Below the pieces are notes generated by a model that was given only the letters and a program-made list of their open reading frames with translations, did not search any database and was not told the origin of the DNA. This document shows, piece by piece, positions 9,979 through 20,478 of a stretch of 64,000 nt of DNA; within the stretch, counting starts at the first letter, position 1, and each line of letters starts with the position of its first letter. The translations under genes were made by a program, and so were the position numbers. The DNA is from Molanna angustata (Eukaryota > Arthropoda > Insecta > Trichoptera > Molannidae), in assembly GCA_963576475.1 (NCBI GenBank), contig OY754981.1:846546-910545 (forward strand), read 5' to 3'.

Positions 9979-11008
9979 TCCAACTGTCGATTTGTTCAGG
10001 AGAACTTTGTTCTCTTAACATATCGACAATGTATCAAGCCAGAATACGCGAGAATTGTATGGAGAGGTCTACTTTTTTCATGGATTTTCCAACTTTGAAG
10101 TCAAAAAACACCAACTTAGAGGCTTCGCAGCATATATGTTCCATAAACGGATTTACTCAGAATTCGGAGTAGAACATTTCGTGTGTCTGTGTGTGTGTCT
10201 GTGTGTGTGTGTGTCTGTGTGTGTGTGTGTCTGTGAGTCCGTCCCCCCCTTATAACTTTTGATCCGCTCAATTTACAGAGCCTAAAATTTCAGAATATAT
10301 AAACAATTACAGGCCTACAAAACTTTTATACTCGGAATTTTGAATTTTTGTTTCAGTCAGGGGTTATCAACTTTTGAATTTTTATTTTATTTTTCCATAT
10401 ATCTCAGAAACCATAAACGGTAGAACGCTGAAAATTGGTACAAACATAGACAAATACAAAATCTCAAATTAGTTTTTTCAAAAAAATTCCAGGGTTTCTC
10501 AAACATTTTTTATTAAGAAAAATATTTTTTTTATGATAAATTTATGAGTTTAACTGCCTATATTTCCAAAACTTTTACAATTATCGAAAAAAGCCGAAAC
10601 ACCCCAACTAGATAATTTAATTTTCTATAAAAAATATTAACATTGTAGTAGAAGATCTCAATTTTTTTTTAACAATTTTTTTAAAAATTGAATTTAGTGA
10701 CGACATCGCTTCATACATTTTGTATGGCAGTCGCCTATACACAATATGTAAGAAGACTTAATAGTTTGTTACTTCATCTCCAAACATACATACATACCAT
10801 CATGCAATTTGCATATTCTGGGTAGGAAAAAGGATCTTCTTCCATACTATCCTATCTTGACATACATACCTACATATGTTGTATAGAAAACAAAATATCT
10901 GAAAATATTCAATAATTTGTATCTATGGGTTTATAGTTTGGTACATATTCTTCAACTATACATACTATCGCTATCGACAGTTGGATCTCATGTGTTACAT
11001 GCAACTAG
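9979..11008 (+). mobile_element. Helentron-like non-autonomous element, copy 1
   Basis: It begins TCCAACTGTCGAT after a host A. About 20 bases before the right end it has the inverse ATCGACAGTTGGA, followed by a near-palindrome GTTACATGCAAC and a terminal CTAG before a host T. A GTGTCTGT-rich microsatellite lies at 10175-10240. Subterminal inverted repeats, internal microsatellite, 3' hairpin, CTAG end and A/T insertion are the layout of DINE-1-type Helentron/Helitron derivatives. No Rep/helicase is present. Copies 2 (reversed) and 3 are at 37561-38601 and 22371-23723. Confidence 0.8.
10175..10240 (+). repeat. GTGT/CTGT microsatellite within Helentron-like copy 1
   Basis: Runs of GT with regularly spaced CT. 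The same array appears reversed at 38333-38400 in copy 2, so it is an internal part of the element and not an independent locus. Confidence 0.9.
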
Positions 11009-11009
11009 T

Positions 11010-11500
11010 ATTATTAACAAGACTGTTCTTGACATTCTCTAATGTAATTCTTTAATAATCAATTATGTATGAATTTATAAATCACATGATTAAGTATCTA
11101 TAGTTTCAACCCTTTATATTGTGATGTAGGTACCTCCCTATGAAGTTTTATTGAGCAGATGTTTTGACGATTTACCAATTATATTATATCGTTTTTGATT
11201 ATCATCGTTCTGATCAAAATTTTAAATCTGCCTACCCAAATTTATAGATGAATCATCGGAAAAATACAAAATCCTATTTAAAAAATTCGCATTTTAACTG
11301 GTCAGAATTACGATATATGTAGATGTATCTGGTAAAACTTTCGTGGAACCAAAACAAAAACTACATATACGTAACACATTAAAAAATAATTATTTTTTAA
11401 TTCGTGTTTTTATCTTCTTCTTTCGTTTAGTAGACCTGTTGGTCTGTAATTCAAAAACTATGATTTTTTATTTATAATTTTTTTGTCATCATATTATAAT
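11010..11500. other. Unassigned AT-rich DNA
   Basis: No frame, structure or repeat partner was found. Confidence 0.5.
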
Positions 11501-11539
11501 AATTGGGAATTTAATATAGCGCCGTTTAATGATTCAACA

Positions 11540-11840
11540 TCATTCCAAGGGAATTGATAGTTTAGTTATGTGCTGCTCTACGAAACAAAGCTGTTTTCTG
11601 TACTTTAGTGAAAGTGCTCTTACCTTGAGCACTGCGGACATCTGAATGCTGTGCATTCCTGTTTAATTGGATCGCTCACACCGATGCATCGGTCATAGTA
11701 AGCCGCTTTGTTGATTCTGTCCAACTCCTTTAGGGAGTTTTTACTCTGTGATCCAGACGACCTGAGTGTGAGATGCCATGTATTGTGGTGCTAGGTTGAT
11801 TAAAGCACAAACATTTTTTGTAATCAACTCGGTCATACAA
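11540..11840 (-). pseudogene. CR1/L2-like LINE C-terminal fragment
   Basis: Nucleotide blocks GTGCTGCTCTACGAAACA, TTAGTGAAAGTGCTCTT, CTCCTTTAGGGAGTTTTTACTCTGTGATCCAGA and GATGCCATGTATTGTGGTG match the better coding copy at 41500-42075. By that comparison this is the C-terminal and 3' part of the same LINE family, without an open frame. Confidence 0.65.
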
Positions 11841-12104
11841 AATGATCTATTTACTTGTTACTTGGTAACTGAAACATTACTTCAGTTGTGGAAAACAAAT
11901 CTGTTTTTTTAGTACAATCTATGGAGAAAATCGAATAAAATTCATACATAATATATTTTTTAAACGTAGGTATATGTCCTTTACATTTTGTTGTTTTTGA
12001 ATTCTACGTGAACGTAGAAGACATTCTACATGGTTATGCATAGAAAAGATGAGCGTTGATAAATCCCCTATAAGATGAACTGACATGACTATAATTCTAA
12101 CTGC

Positions 12105-12342
12105 TGGCGCAGATGACAGATCCTTATCTACCTATCCTCATCTTCCTGATGTACCAAAACCTCTTCATACCTACGTACCTTGAACGTGGCAACAATAATC
12201 TTGCCCTTGTCCGCGCTCGAGAAGGCCACCTTCTTCAGTCACCATACTCAGTTAGCAAAGTGTGCATCTATATTTCAAAACTCTGCATACTGATTCGACG
12301 TCGCGCCGTGCGCATTTACCTTTGATAAATACGTTCGCGGAA
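12105..12342 (+). repeat. Repeat family X, copy 1, left part
   Basis: Matches the - strand of 46740-47147 from TGGCGCAGA(T/A)GACA through ACGTG(G)CAACAATAATCT and CCGTGCGC...TACCT to CGTTCGCGG. It continues at 13569-13677 after the RTE insertion and at 21446 onward after the Gypsy insertion. The frame ending NTFAE continues as LARITDKC across the first junction. Exon-like but unidentified; see findings. Confidence 0.7.
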
Positions 12343-13552
12343 TGTCGACTTAGGTCGGAATGTTCTCTATCAAAAAATCACTATGGATTCAGACCTGGCA
12401 TTTCCACAACTGACCCAATTTTTGCCCTAAATACGATAGCCGAAGAATATCGGGAAAAGAAAAGCCCATTATACATTGCTTTCTTGGACATGCAAAAGGC
12501 ATTCGATAAAGTGCCAAGAGAGGTGAAATGGTGGAGTCTCCGGAAAATAAATATACCTGAGAAGTATATCACTGTGATCATTGATATGTACGCACAAGTG
12601 AAGGCTGAAATAAGAACCCCAGCAGGAACCATTAGACCAATCGCAGTTACAGAGGGGGTACACCAGGGATCCGTACTTAGCCCATTCCTATTCTGTCTGG
12701 TGCTGGACGCGCTAACGGAGGATGCGCAAATGCAGTCACTATGGACTTTTATATACGCTGTCGACATAGCAATCTGCACCGAAGACAAGGACTCCCTACA
12801 GCGAGCCCTTCTGGCGTGGAAACACCAGTTACAGAAAGGAGGCCTGGTGCTGAGTGTGAGCAAAACACAGTTTATGGCTTGCAATGTTCCCCAAACAGAC
12901 AGTGACCCGATTACAATTGATGGGCAGTAAGTCACAAGATGTGATAAATACAAGTATCTTGGGAACATGATACATGAGTCAGGAAGCCTGGAAACTAACA
13001 TTCACCACCGTATTGCCACAGGCTGGCTTAAATGGAGAGAAGTGACTGGAGTAATCTGTGACAAGCGAATGCCAGTGAAGATGAAAGGCCATATATACAA
13101 AACAATGATCAGACCAGTGTTGACATATGGTAGCGAGACCTGGACCGTCACTCGAAGACAAGTTCAGTCAGTGCAAACAGCCGAGATGAAGATGCTTAGG
13201 TGGATGTGCGGCGTCACGAGAAGAGATAAAATACGAAATGAATATATAAGAGGTAGCCTGGGTGTACGCGATGTATCCGATAAGCTGATGGAGAATAGGC
13301 TGAGGTGGTTCGGGCATATCCTTAGAAAACCGCCAGAATATATAGGAAACACTGCACTGGACCATCGAGTGTCTGGCAAAAGATCCAGAGGGCGTCTCAA
13401 AAAACGATGGAAAGGCCTGGTGGCTGAGGACATGCGGGAATGTGATGTCTCTGAGGAAGATGCTCAGGATAGGGCGAAGTGGAGGAGCGCAGTGAGGAGA
13501 GCGGACCCCACCACCATGTGGGATGCAAGCTAAGGAAGAGAGAGAGAGAGAA
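12343..13552 (+). pseudogene. 5'-truncated RTE-clade LINE
   Basis: Two consecutive frames encode an RTE-type reverse transcriptase: NHYGFRPGISTTDPIFAL, FLDMQKAFDKVPRE (first catalytic Asp), EGVHQGSVLSPFLFCLVLD, then IYAVDIAICT where the usual YADD has become YAVD, so the palm has lost a catalytic Asp. After a stop at 12928-12930 the next frame (12967-13533) carries YKTMIRPVLTYGSETW, LRWFGHILRKP and a basic tail GKRSRGRLKKRW. It ends in a GA-rich tail. AAATACGTTCGCGGAA flanks it at 12327-12342 and 13553-13568, a 16-bp target-site duplication. The family is usually about 3 kb or longer, so this 1210-bp copy is truncated and dead. Confidence 0.9.
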
Positions 13553-13568
13553 AAATACGTTCGCGGAA

Positions 13569-13677
13569 CTCGCACGTATTACTGACAAGTGTAGTGAACC
13601 ATTGTTGAACCAGTTACGTGAAGGAATGAAGAACTACGCGAATGAGAGAAGTAGGAAGACAGCTGGCGCAGTAAGTC
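13569..13677 (+). repeat. Repeat family X, copy 1, middle part
   Basis: Continues the X repeat to CAGTAAGTC, where the Gypsy element is inserted. In X copy 2 the same place reads CACAGTAAGTCCAC without interruption. The frame here reads NQLREGMKNYANERSRKTAG; copy 2 has a similar basic stretch in the matching frame but with a stop. Confidence 0.65.
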
Positions 13678-14344
13678 TGTGGCGATTGCGCCAATTGCGC
13701 CGTGCAGTGCTTCGCGGCGCTGAGTACTTCGGCAGGCGCCATCTTGCCCTGCGCCGTATTCACAGCCCGTCTCCTATTTAAGGGGAAGCACAGCGCGCCC
13801 ACATGATTCCGTCATCCAGACCTCGAAGCTAGGCATCACGCTGCCCGACCGCTCATCGCTGTTCAAATCGTCCGCGCTTCAAATTTACATTTATATTCAT
13901 TAAATAATAACTCGACATTTCTGTACCAAGTAATATTAGTAAACACCAATTGTAATCATCACCTTGATAAATAAAAGAGTAAGTTAAATTTCCTGTTATA
14001 TCTTTCAATCTGTCAACCATTCCTACCTGAGTAATATTTGATAATAATATCTAATCTATTGTATACGGTATCGCAGTTGCTTGGTCGATCAATCTGTGGC
14101 TCAGCTGTCGGGACTATCCGAACAGACCGCCTCCAGGTTCGAACCAAGCGGTTGAGATATCATTTGGGTTGTATGTAGCTAAAGGCGGACAAACAGGTAA
14201 TACCTACACGTCCAACTGACCGACCTTACCACCTCAATTACGGGCGTGTATATCAGCTCACGCTGGTATGCAATCGCTTCTAACCAAGTGACCACTCGGG
14301 CACTTTGGCAAGCTCTACATACTACAAATACCCTAACCCCCAAA
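13678..14344 (+). repeat. 5' LTR of the Gypsy element
   Basis: 667 bases from TGTGGCGATT to CCCCCAAA. It aligns without gaps to 20779-21445. I see four differences: CGCGGCG/CGCTGCG, GTCGGGA/GTCAGGA and two adjacent bases near the end. A TATA-like TATTTA is at 13775-13780 and a poly(A) signal AATAAA at 13970-13975; roles inferred. The first 120 bases are strikingly GC-rich compared with the rest. Confidence 0.92.
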
Positions 14345-14515
14345 ACTGGTGACCCGAACGTGTCTGAACATACCTTCTAAACAGTCCCAAAACTGGTGAC
14401 TCCCGATCGTGTCTCTGAACACCCACCAGCCCAAAACTGGTGACCACCGAACGTGTCTCTGAACACACACATACCTTCAGAAACTGGTAAGATTCCGAAA
14501 TCGTTTAAAAACTCA
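14340..14515 (+). promoter_or_regulatory. Array of 3-4 tandem primer binding sites
   Basis: AAACTGGTGACCC, AAACTGGTGACTCCCG, AAACTGGTGACCACCG and AAACTGGTAAGATTCCG start at 14343, 14390, 14434 and 14481, each followed (first three) by a CGTGTCT(CT)GAACA block, with steps of 47, 44 and 47 bases. The first TGGTGACCC...ACGTG lies two bases after the LTR and resembles the complement of the tRNA-Trp 3' end (known insect tRNA-Trp ends ACGTCGGGGTCA plus CCA). Normal elements have one such site. Confidence 0.75.
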
Positions 14516-16343
14516 GGTACTTTTATTTTGTGCTTATAATTTTATATATGTTATATTGTGGTAATTGACTGGTAGCCATTGCGCGACAACCAAGTATTGT
14601 GTAACGTAAAATCAGTAGCTATATTAAACAGAACGATTATACGTGTTCATTAATATAATACTTAACATTTGTATAACACGACAGAAATAAAAAGATTTAA
14701 TGGGAAATAGGTATTAAGCAACGAGGTCTGGATGAAACGAATCTGAACGGGTAACTGTTAAAAAAAATATATTTTAAAATCGTTGTATAACTTAAACCCG
14801 CAAATTACGCAAACCCCGTTCATTCGCGTTTGTAAAAAAGCGTAATATAAGTATAGAAAATCGACGCAATATAAAAAAAAAACAATCATATAAGTAGAAA
14901 TAAGTTAAGGCATATAAATATATATATATGCAAAATTATCCAATGATAATATATTATTTTAAAAATTTAATTATTAAAAACGATCATACGCAAATTCCAC
15001 ATAACTAAACATATTTACAACTGTTTTTAATATATATGTAATCATTTAATATGTACCTTATATTTTTTTTCATGACTGACGAGACGCAAAAATAATACAG
15101 AGGAAACAAATTTAAAAAGAAGTTATCTAAAAAAAACCAAAAGTACCAGAAAATAAATAAATAAATACAAAGGACGAAGGTATAAAAATCTAAAGCAAAA
15201 AGCCAGAGAACCAAAACGCCGAATAGAGGTATAAAAATTATAATATTACTAAAGTCATTATAAAAGCCTAAAGTCATTATAGATATTTTATTTTGTTCAA
15301 AATTGATAAAACGTAAAAAATATAAAAACTAAAAATAAATTTCATAAAATATTTATTTTTGCTAAATAATGTAATAAGTAAAAATTAGAAAATTATCAAT
15401 AAAAATTATAATCATAAAACCGTTACCATAAAAACTGAAAATTAGAAACATATAGATAAATAATCGGTATATTCGTAAAATGCATATTCTTATGTAAAAA
15501 TTCAAAACACAAATATATACTTCATATTTAAAAATATTATACCGCGTCGTCGAACGGTCGAAATACTTTCACTTATGTTACAAGCAAAAAAAAACGAAGG
15601 TAAACGAACTCTAAACAAAAGAATGGCCGCATGAACTCGAATAAACCCGCTGAAACCGCGATAAGGGAATAAAACGAAGTCAACGACCTCAAAAACCTCA
15701 AGCAAACAACAATTTAAAACAGTACTAAAATATTAAATAATAATATACCTCACTTTATCGAATAAATTAACAACGCAAAGCAAAAATATAATAAATTAAA
15801 AATTAAAATAAAATATATTCTAAATATACTTACGGGAATAAAAAAATTATATACAATTACAATTATTTAAAATTATGTAAAATAAACTACATACGCAAAC
15901 GAACATTATAAAATATTTTTAAAATAATTTTTGTATAAATAATATTTTGAAAATAAAATAAACTAATAGTCATAACATAAAATAGAAAGCGAATAAAAAT
16001 AATAACTAGCTGCGAATAAGCATTGTAATAAAATATAAACATAAATAAATAAAACTAATACAAAAAATATTTTTTTGTACAAAATATTCTTCATAAAAAA
16101 ACAAATACCATTTAACCCCAAAACTAATATAAAATATTTACAAAATATTATACTTAAATAAATAAAAATTTACAAAAAGGGAATAATGGAATAAAAAGAC
16201 ATTGATAAAATCCCAATATTTAAAAACTTATCAAATAATTTAAAAATAATATTTCAAAATAATTTTTCGATTTTTTTTAAAAAAAAAAGACTTAGAAATT
16301 TAAAATTATAACATTTTTGCATAAAATACTTAACTAAATAAAC
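14516..16343 (+). other. Long A/T-rich Gypsy leader
   Basis: About 1.8 kb between the primer-binding array and gag, with no sense-strand frame. It is extremely A-rich on the + strand with TAAAATAT-like low-complexity runs. The two antisense frames near 15005-15705 look like by-products of composition. It belongs to the element because it lies between the LTRs, but could hold an older insertion that I cannot delimit. Confidence 0.7.
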
Positions 16344-17315
16344 ATGTCAATGGACAAAGCAACAAACAGAGAACAAGACAATAACGATGACGGACACCAA
16401 GAGTACAGAACAGAAATATATTCAACCAATATAAAACTACCAAGTGTGTGGAGACAGAAAATACACCTATGGTTCTACACAATAGAAGCCCAATTTGCCA
16501 ACGCACGCATAACTAAGGACGAATCAAAGTACCACCATGTGCTGGCAGCCTTGGACGCAGAGACGATGTCATGCGTTGCGGATGTCATCCAAAACCCACC
16601 AAGCATAGAGAAATACAAGAACTTAAAATCAACATTATTAAATCGACTCCAAGAATCAGAAGAAAAACGACTAACGCAACTTTTACACGGAATTCAATTG
16701 GGTGACCAATCACCATCAGAACTGCTACGAAAGATGAAGAACCTAGCCGGACCAACATTGAACAACAACAGTCTCATCAAAAGGCTGTGGCTAGAAAGAC
16801 TACCACACAGGGTGCAAGAAATAATATCTGCAATAACAACGGATGATGTTTTGGTACTTGCCACCACTGCGGACCGGATAATGGAGGTTAACTGTAGAAC
16901 AGAAGTACTTGCAGTAAACTCAACTCCAACTTCAAGCAACCCCTGCTCAAATAACGAACAAAATACAATAAATATTTTATCAGGAATGCAACATCAAATA
17001 CAGAATTTAAAAGAAAAAATACAAGGATTGGAATTACAACAAAGACAATCACGCCCATGCTTTAGAAATCAACAAAGGGATCGTTCGAGATCGCGATCAT
17101 ATAATAGAAACCGCTTTGACTACAGAAATAACAACAATTACCGGCATCCAAATAAAAATCAAAATTTCAAAAGTAAATATAACACGTATCAACAAAATTA
17201 TAATAACGAAAACAAACAGAAAAAACAAGATGTATGTAGGTATCACCAAAAATTCGGTACAGAAGCACATAAATGCCAGCAGCCGTGCACATTCAATCAG
17301 CCGGAAAACTTATAA
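16344..17315 (+). CDS. gag: Gag of Gypsy element (CsRn1-like)
   Basis: 323 codons, complete. It would form the particle that packages the element RNA in the cytoplasm. Residues 30-180 show the capsid-like pattern of this clade: LPSVWRQKIHLWFYTIEAQF, YHHVLAALDAETMSCVADVI, NRLQESEEKRLTQLL and LAGP followed by KRLWLERLP. Residues 195-295 are a low-complexity, Asn/Arg-rich, basic tail likely to bind RNA. The C-terminus has a CHCC zinc knuckle, Cys298-x2-His301-x9-Cys311-x3-Cys315, typical of CsRn1/Kabuki Gag rather than the retroviral CCHC. The ATG at 16344 (context ACATGTCAATGG) is the first in frame after the leader. The gag stop lies inside the pol frame, 1 base off, so Pol needs -1 frameshifting. 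No break is seen in gag. Confidence 0.9.
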   Translation: MSMDKATNREQDNNDDGHQEYRTEIYSTNIKLPSVWRQKIHLWFYTIEAQFANARITKDESKYHHVLAALDAETMSCVADVIQNPPSIEKYKNLKSTLLNRLQESEEKRLTQLLHGIQLGDQSPSELLRKMKNLAGPTLNNNSLIKRLWLERLPHRVQEIISAITTDDVLVLATTADRIMEVNCRTEVLAVNSTPTSSNPCSNNEQNTINILSGMQHQIQNLKEKIQGLELQQRQSRPCFRNQQRDRSRSRSYNRNRFDYRNNNNYRHPNKNQNFKSKYNTYQQNYNNENKQKKQDVCRYHQKFGTEAHKCQQPCTFNQPENL

Positions 17316-18709
17316 TGCGGCAGGTGTGCGAGACAACACCGTCGCATATAAAGCACCGTCTCTTCATACAAGACATAGCCAGTGGCGTGCAATATCTCGT
17401 AGACACAGGCTCCGAAATTAGCATAATACCAAAGTATTATAAAAATGACAAATCAATAATATCTACGGACAGCATCATCACACCAATATATGCAGCCAAT
17501 GGAACGTCAATACCTACATATGGCCACAAAATAATACACTTGAACCTCGGTTTACGCAGAAACCACAAATGGAAGTTTGTTATAGCCGACGTAACCAAAC
17601 CAATCATCGGAGCAGACTTCCTAACGAACTACGATATTCTAGTCGACTTAAAAAGAAGAAGTTTAATTGATAGAACAACGGGCATCAACAGCAAAGGATG
17701 TATCTACAAAACGAGCGTCACAAATATCGCTACGGTTCAAGCAACATCAAAATTTCAAGCAATAATACGAAAATACCCGTGCCTGACAAGGGCACACATG
17801 TCACAAATAGAGCCAAAACATGATGTAACCCACCATATACAAACAAAAGGTCCTCCAGTAACCACAAAAGCAAGAAGACTCAATCCAATACAACTCGAAA
17901 TAGCTAAAAAAGAATTCGTATACATGATAGAACAAGGCATATGCAGACCGTCGAAAAGCAACTGGTCTAGCCCACTTCATATGGTAAAGAAGACCGACGG
18001 AAGTTACAGAATGTGCGGAGACTACAGGCGTTTAAATTCCATAACAAAGCCCGATAAATACCCAATACCACAACTGCAAGACTTTTCGCACAAGTTACAT
18101 GGAAAAACCATATTCAGCAAAGTAGATCTCGCAAGAGCCTATAATCAAGTAAAGATGGAAGAAAAAGATATACCTAAAACTGCGATTTTAACCACATTTG
18201 GATTATTCGAATTTACGCGAATGCAACCAGGATTATCAAACGCCGCCCAGAGCTTCCAACGTTACCTACACACAATTACAAGGGATTTAGAATTTGTATT
18301 CACATATATAGATGACATCCTGGTCGCATCAAACAACCTTCAAGACCACGAAAAACATCTGAATACATTGTTCAAGAGACTCGCTGAGAATGGCCTAATT
18401 ATTAATCAAGAAAAATGCCAGCTAGGAGTAGAGGAAGTAAAATTTCTAGGATACAAAATCAACAAAAATGGGAGTAAACCTCTCACAGAAAAAGTAAAAG
18501 CCATTACACAGTTAGAACCACCTAAAGAAGCAAAAGGATTAAGAAGATATATGGGAATGTTAAATATCTATAGAAAATTCCTACCAAACGCAGCGGACAC
18601 CCAGAAACCATTATTTGAGCAACTAAAAGGCTACGCAAAGAGCGACAAAAGAAAAATAGTATGGACAGAAGAGCTACTACACGCATTCGAGAAATGTAAG
18701 AAAGACTAA
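17273..18709 (+). pseudogene. pol: Pol part 1: protease and reverse transcriptase, ends at a nonsense codon
   Basis: Frame -1 relative to gag with a 43-base overlap; the first ATG is not the natural start. It encodes an aspartic protease (VDTGSEISIIP, residues 43-53, and IIGADFL later) and a reverse transcriptase: WSSPLHMVKK, MCGDYRRLNS, FSKVDLARAYNQV (catalytic Asp), FEFTRMQPGLSNA (Gypsy elements usually have MPFGL), and YIDD at residues 345-348 with both catalytic Asp. The connection begins at GYKINKNGSKP. A TAA at 18707-18709 ends the frame at the start of RNase H. RNase H sequence ([13 protein letters not shown]) continues in the same frame to about 18804, so the TAA is a mutation, not a domain boundary. 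Confidence 0.9.
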
Positions 18710-20478
18710 GCTCAAGCTGCACTACTTGTGCACGTAAACCCATCCGCTGAAATAACAATCATGGTCGACGCATCGAACAACGCCATGGGCGCAGCTCTAC
18801 AACAGAAAAAAAAGACACCTGGCAACCAATATCATTTTTTTCAAAAAAATTTAACGACGCGCAACTAAAATATAGCACCTACGATAGGGAACTGACCGCT
18901 ATATACGAAGCAGTAAAGTATTTTCGATCACAGATAGAAGGAAGACAATTTTCAATAACAACAGATCACAAACCATTAATATTCGCATTTTCGAAAAATA
19001 AACTCAACTCCCCGCGACAAGAAAGACAGTTAGATTACATAAGCCAATTTACAACAGACTTGAGGCATATTAAGGGCGAAGAAAACACAGTCGCAGACAC
19101 ACTATCACGGATAGAAGAAATAGAAATAACACCCAGCATTAATTACCAAAAAATGGCAGAAAAACAAAGTAACGATAACGAATTAAAATACCTACAAGAA
19201 AAATCGTCTCTACAATTAAAAAAAATAATAATACCCGGCACCAAACAAACGTTATGGTGCGAAGTTACTAATAACGCATTACGCCCATATGTACCGGCCG
19301 ACATGAGAGCCTACATAATTAAAACAATACACGCGATAAGCCACACCGGAGCAAAGGCAACAAGCAAGATAATAAAGCATAGATACGTATGGCCAAATAT
19401 CGACAAATCAGTGAAAAATGTCGTAGACGCCTGCATACAATGTCAAGCAGCAAAAATTCACAGACATACGATAACACCGTTAAAAGACTATCAGCATACC
19501 GACGGAAGATTCAAGAATATTCACCTGGATTTAGTAGGCCCGCTACAGCCTTCAAAAGAATACACATACCTGCTCACCATAATAGACAGATATACAAGAT
19601 GGCCCGAAGCAATCCCGCTTAAAAACATAACCGCCGAAACAGTTGCAGACGCCTTAATGTACAACTGGATAGCAAGATTCGGCGTCCCAACATCAATAAC
19701 CACCGACCAGGGCCGGCAGTTTGAAAGTGCCTTATTTAGCGGCCTAACAAGAAAAATGGGGATCACACACCACCGAACCACAGCCTATCACCCACAATGC
19801 AACGGAATGATAGAGAGGTGGCATCGCACATTAAAAAGCTCCATCATGGCAGCCGACAATACCTCATGGACGTCATCACTACCGCTGATACTCCTGGGGT
19901 TACGATCCGTAACCAAAGAAGGCTCAAATCACACACCCGCAGAAATGACATATGGAGCTACGTTAAGACTCCCGGGGGACTTCTTCGAAGAAAACACTCC
20001 GGAAGAACCAGACACGTACGGACAAAAACTACAAGAAATAATGTCAAAAATGCGACCCATACCAATCAGCAGACATTGTACAAGACAGACTTTTGTACAC
20101 AAGCAACTTAAAAACAGTAAATACGTCTTTCTCAGACACGACGCCGTAAAACGCCCACTTCAGAAGCCCTACGACGGACCATACCTGGTACGAGACAGAG
20201 ACGATAAAACAGCCATCATCATAATCAACGGAAAAGAAAAAAAAGTCTCTTTAGATCGCCTAAAACCAGCCTTCAACATAAATGAAGGAATGGAACACTA
20301 TGAAGACAACACCGAGCATCAACCGAATACCACTGAGGAACACATAAGGATGTCCAGCCAGCACACACAGGACGACACCCCTTCATCCAGCCCAGTATCG
20401 GAGCAACCACACACCACAACAAGAGCAGGAAGAAAGGTCTACTTCCCACAACGATTTACCAGCGTCAGATATTTTTAA
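18710..20478 (+). pseudogene. pol: Pol part 2: RNase H remainder and integrase, frameshifted
   Basis: After the stop, RNase H runs in the old frame to an A-run at 18805-18813, where the reading frame changes by one base. From 18811 the new frame carries [21 protein letters not shown], the RNase H end [15 protein letters not shown], and an integrase open to 20478. In the 472-codon segment starting at 19060, the zinc-binding set is His91, His95, Cys125, Cys128, and the catalytic triad is Asp157, Asp216, Glu252, i.e. the expected D,D(35)E spacing. The C-terminus is a basic/acidic tail without a chromodomain. Integrase looks intact, but is cut off from Gag-Pol translation by the nonsense codon and the frameshift. 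Confidence 0.88.

Noticed and set aside
10055..10255. Small cysteine-rich protein
   Set aside because: The Cys/Val run is a translation of the GTGTCTGT microsatellite within the Helentron-like element; its mirror at 38307-38525 has the same cause.
12381..13001. 206-codon antisense frame over the RTE LINE
   Set aside because: It overlaps the recognisable reverse transcriptase in antisense and has no motif of its own; the same applies to the antisense frames at 13164-13588.
12256..13677. Single-copy host exon interrupted by a LINE and followed by a splice donor
   Set aside because: The same sequence with the same GTAAGT occurs on the other strand at 46740-47147, so it is at least a two-copy repeat. 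I kept it as repeat X with an exon-like character, not as a host gene.
15005..15705. Antisense proteins in the Gypsy leader
   Set aside because: Their composition (Phe, Leu, Tyr, Ile) is what A-rich sequence gives on the other strand; no motif and no conservation evidence.
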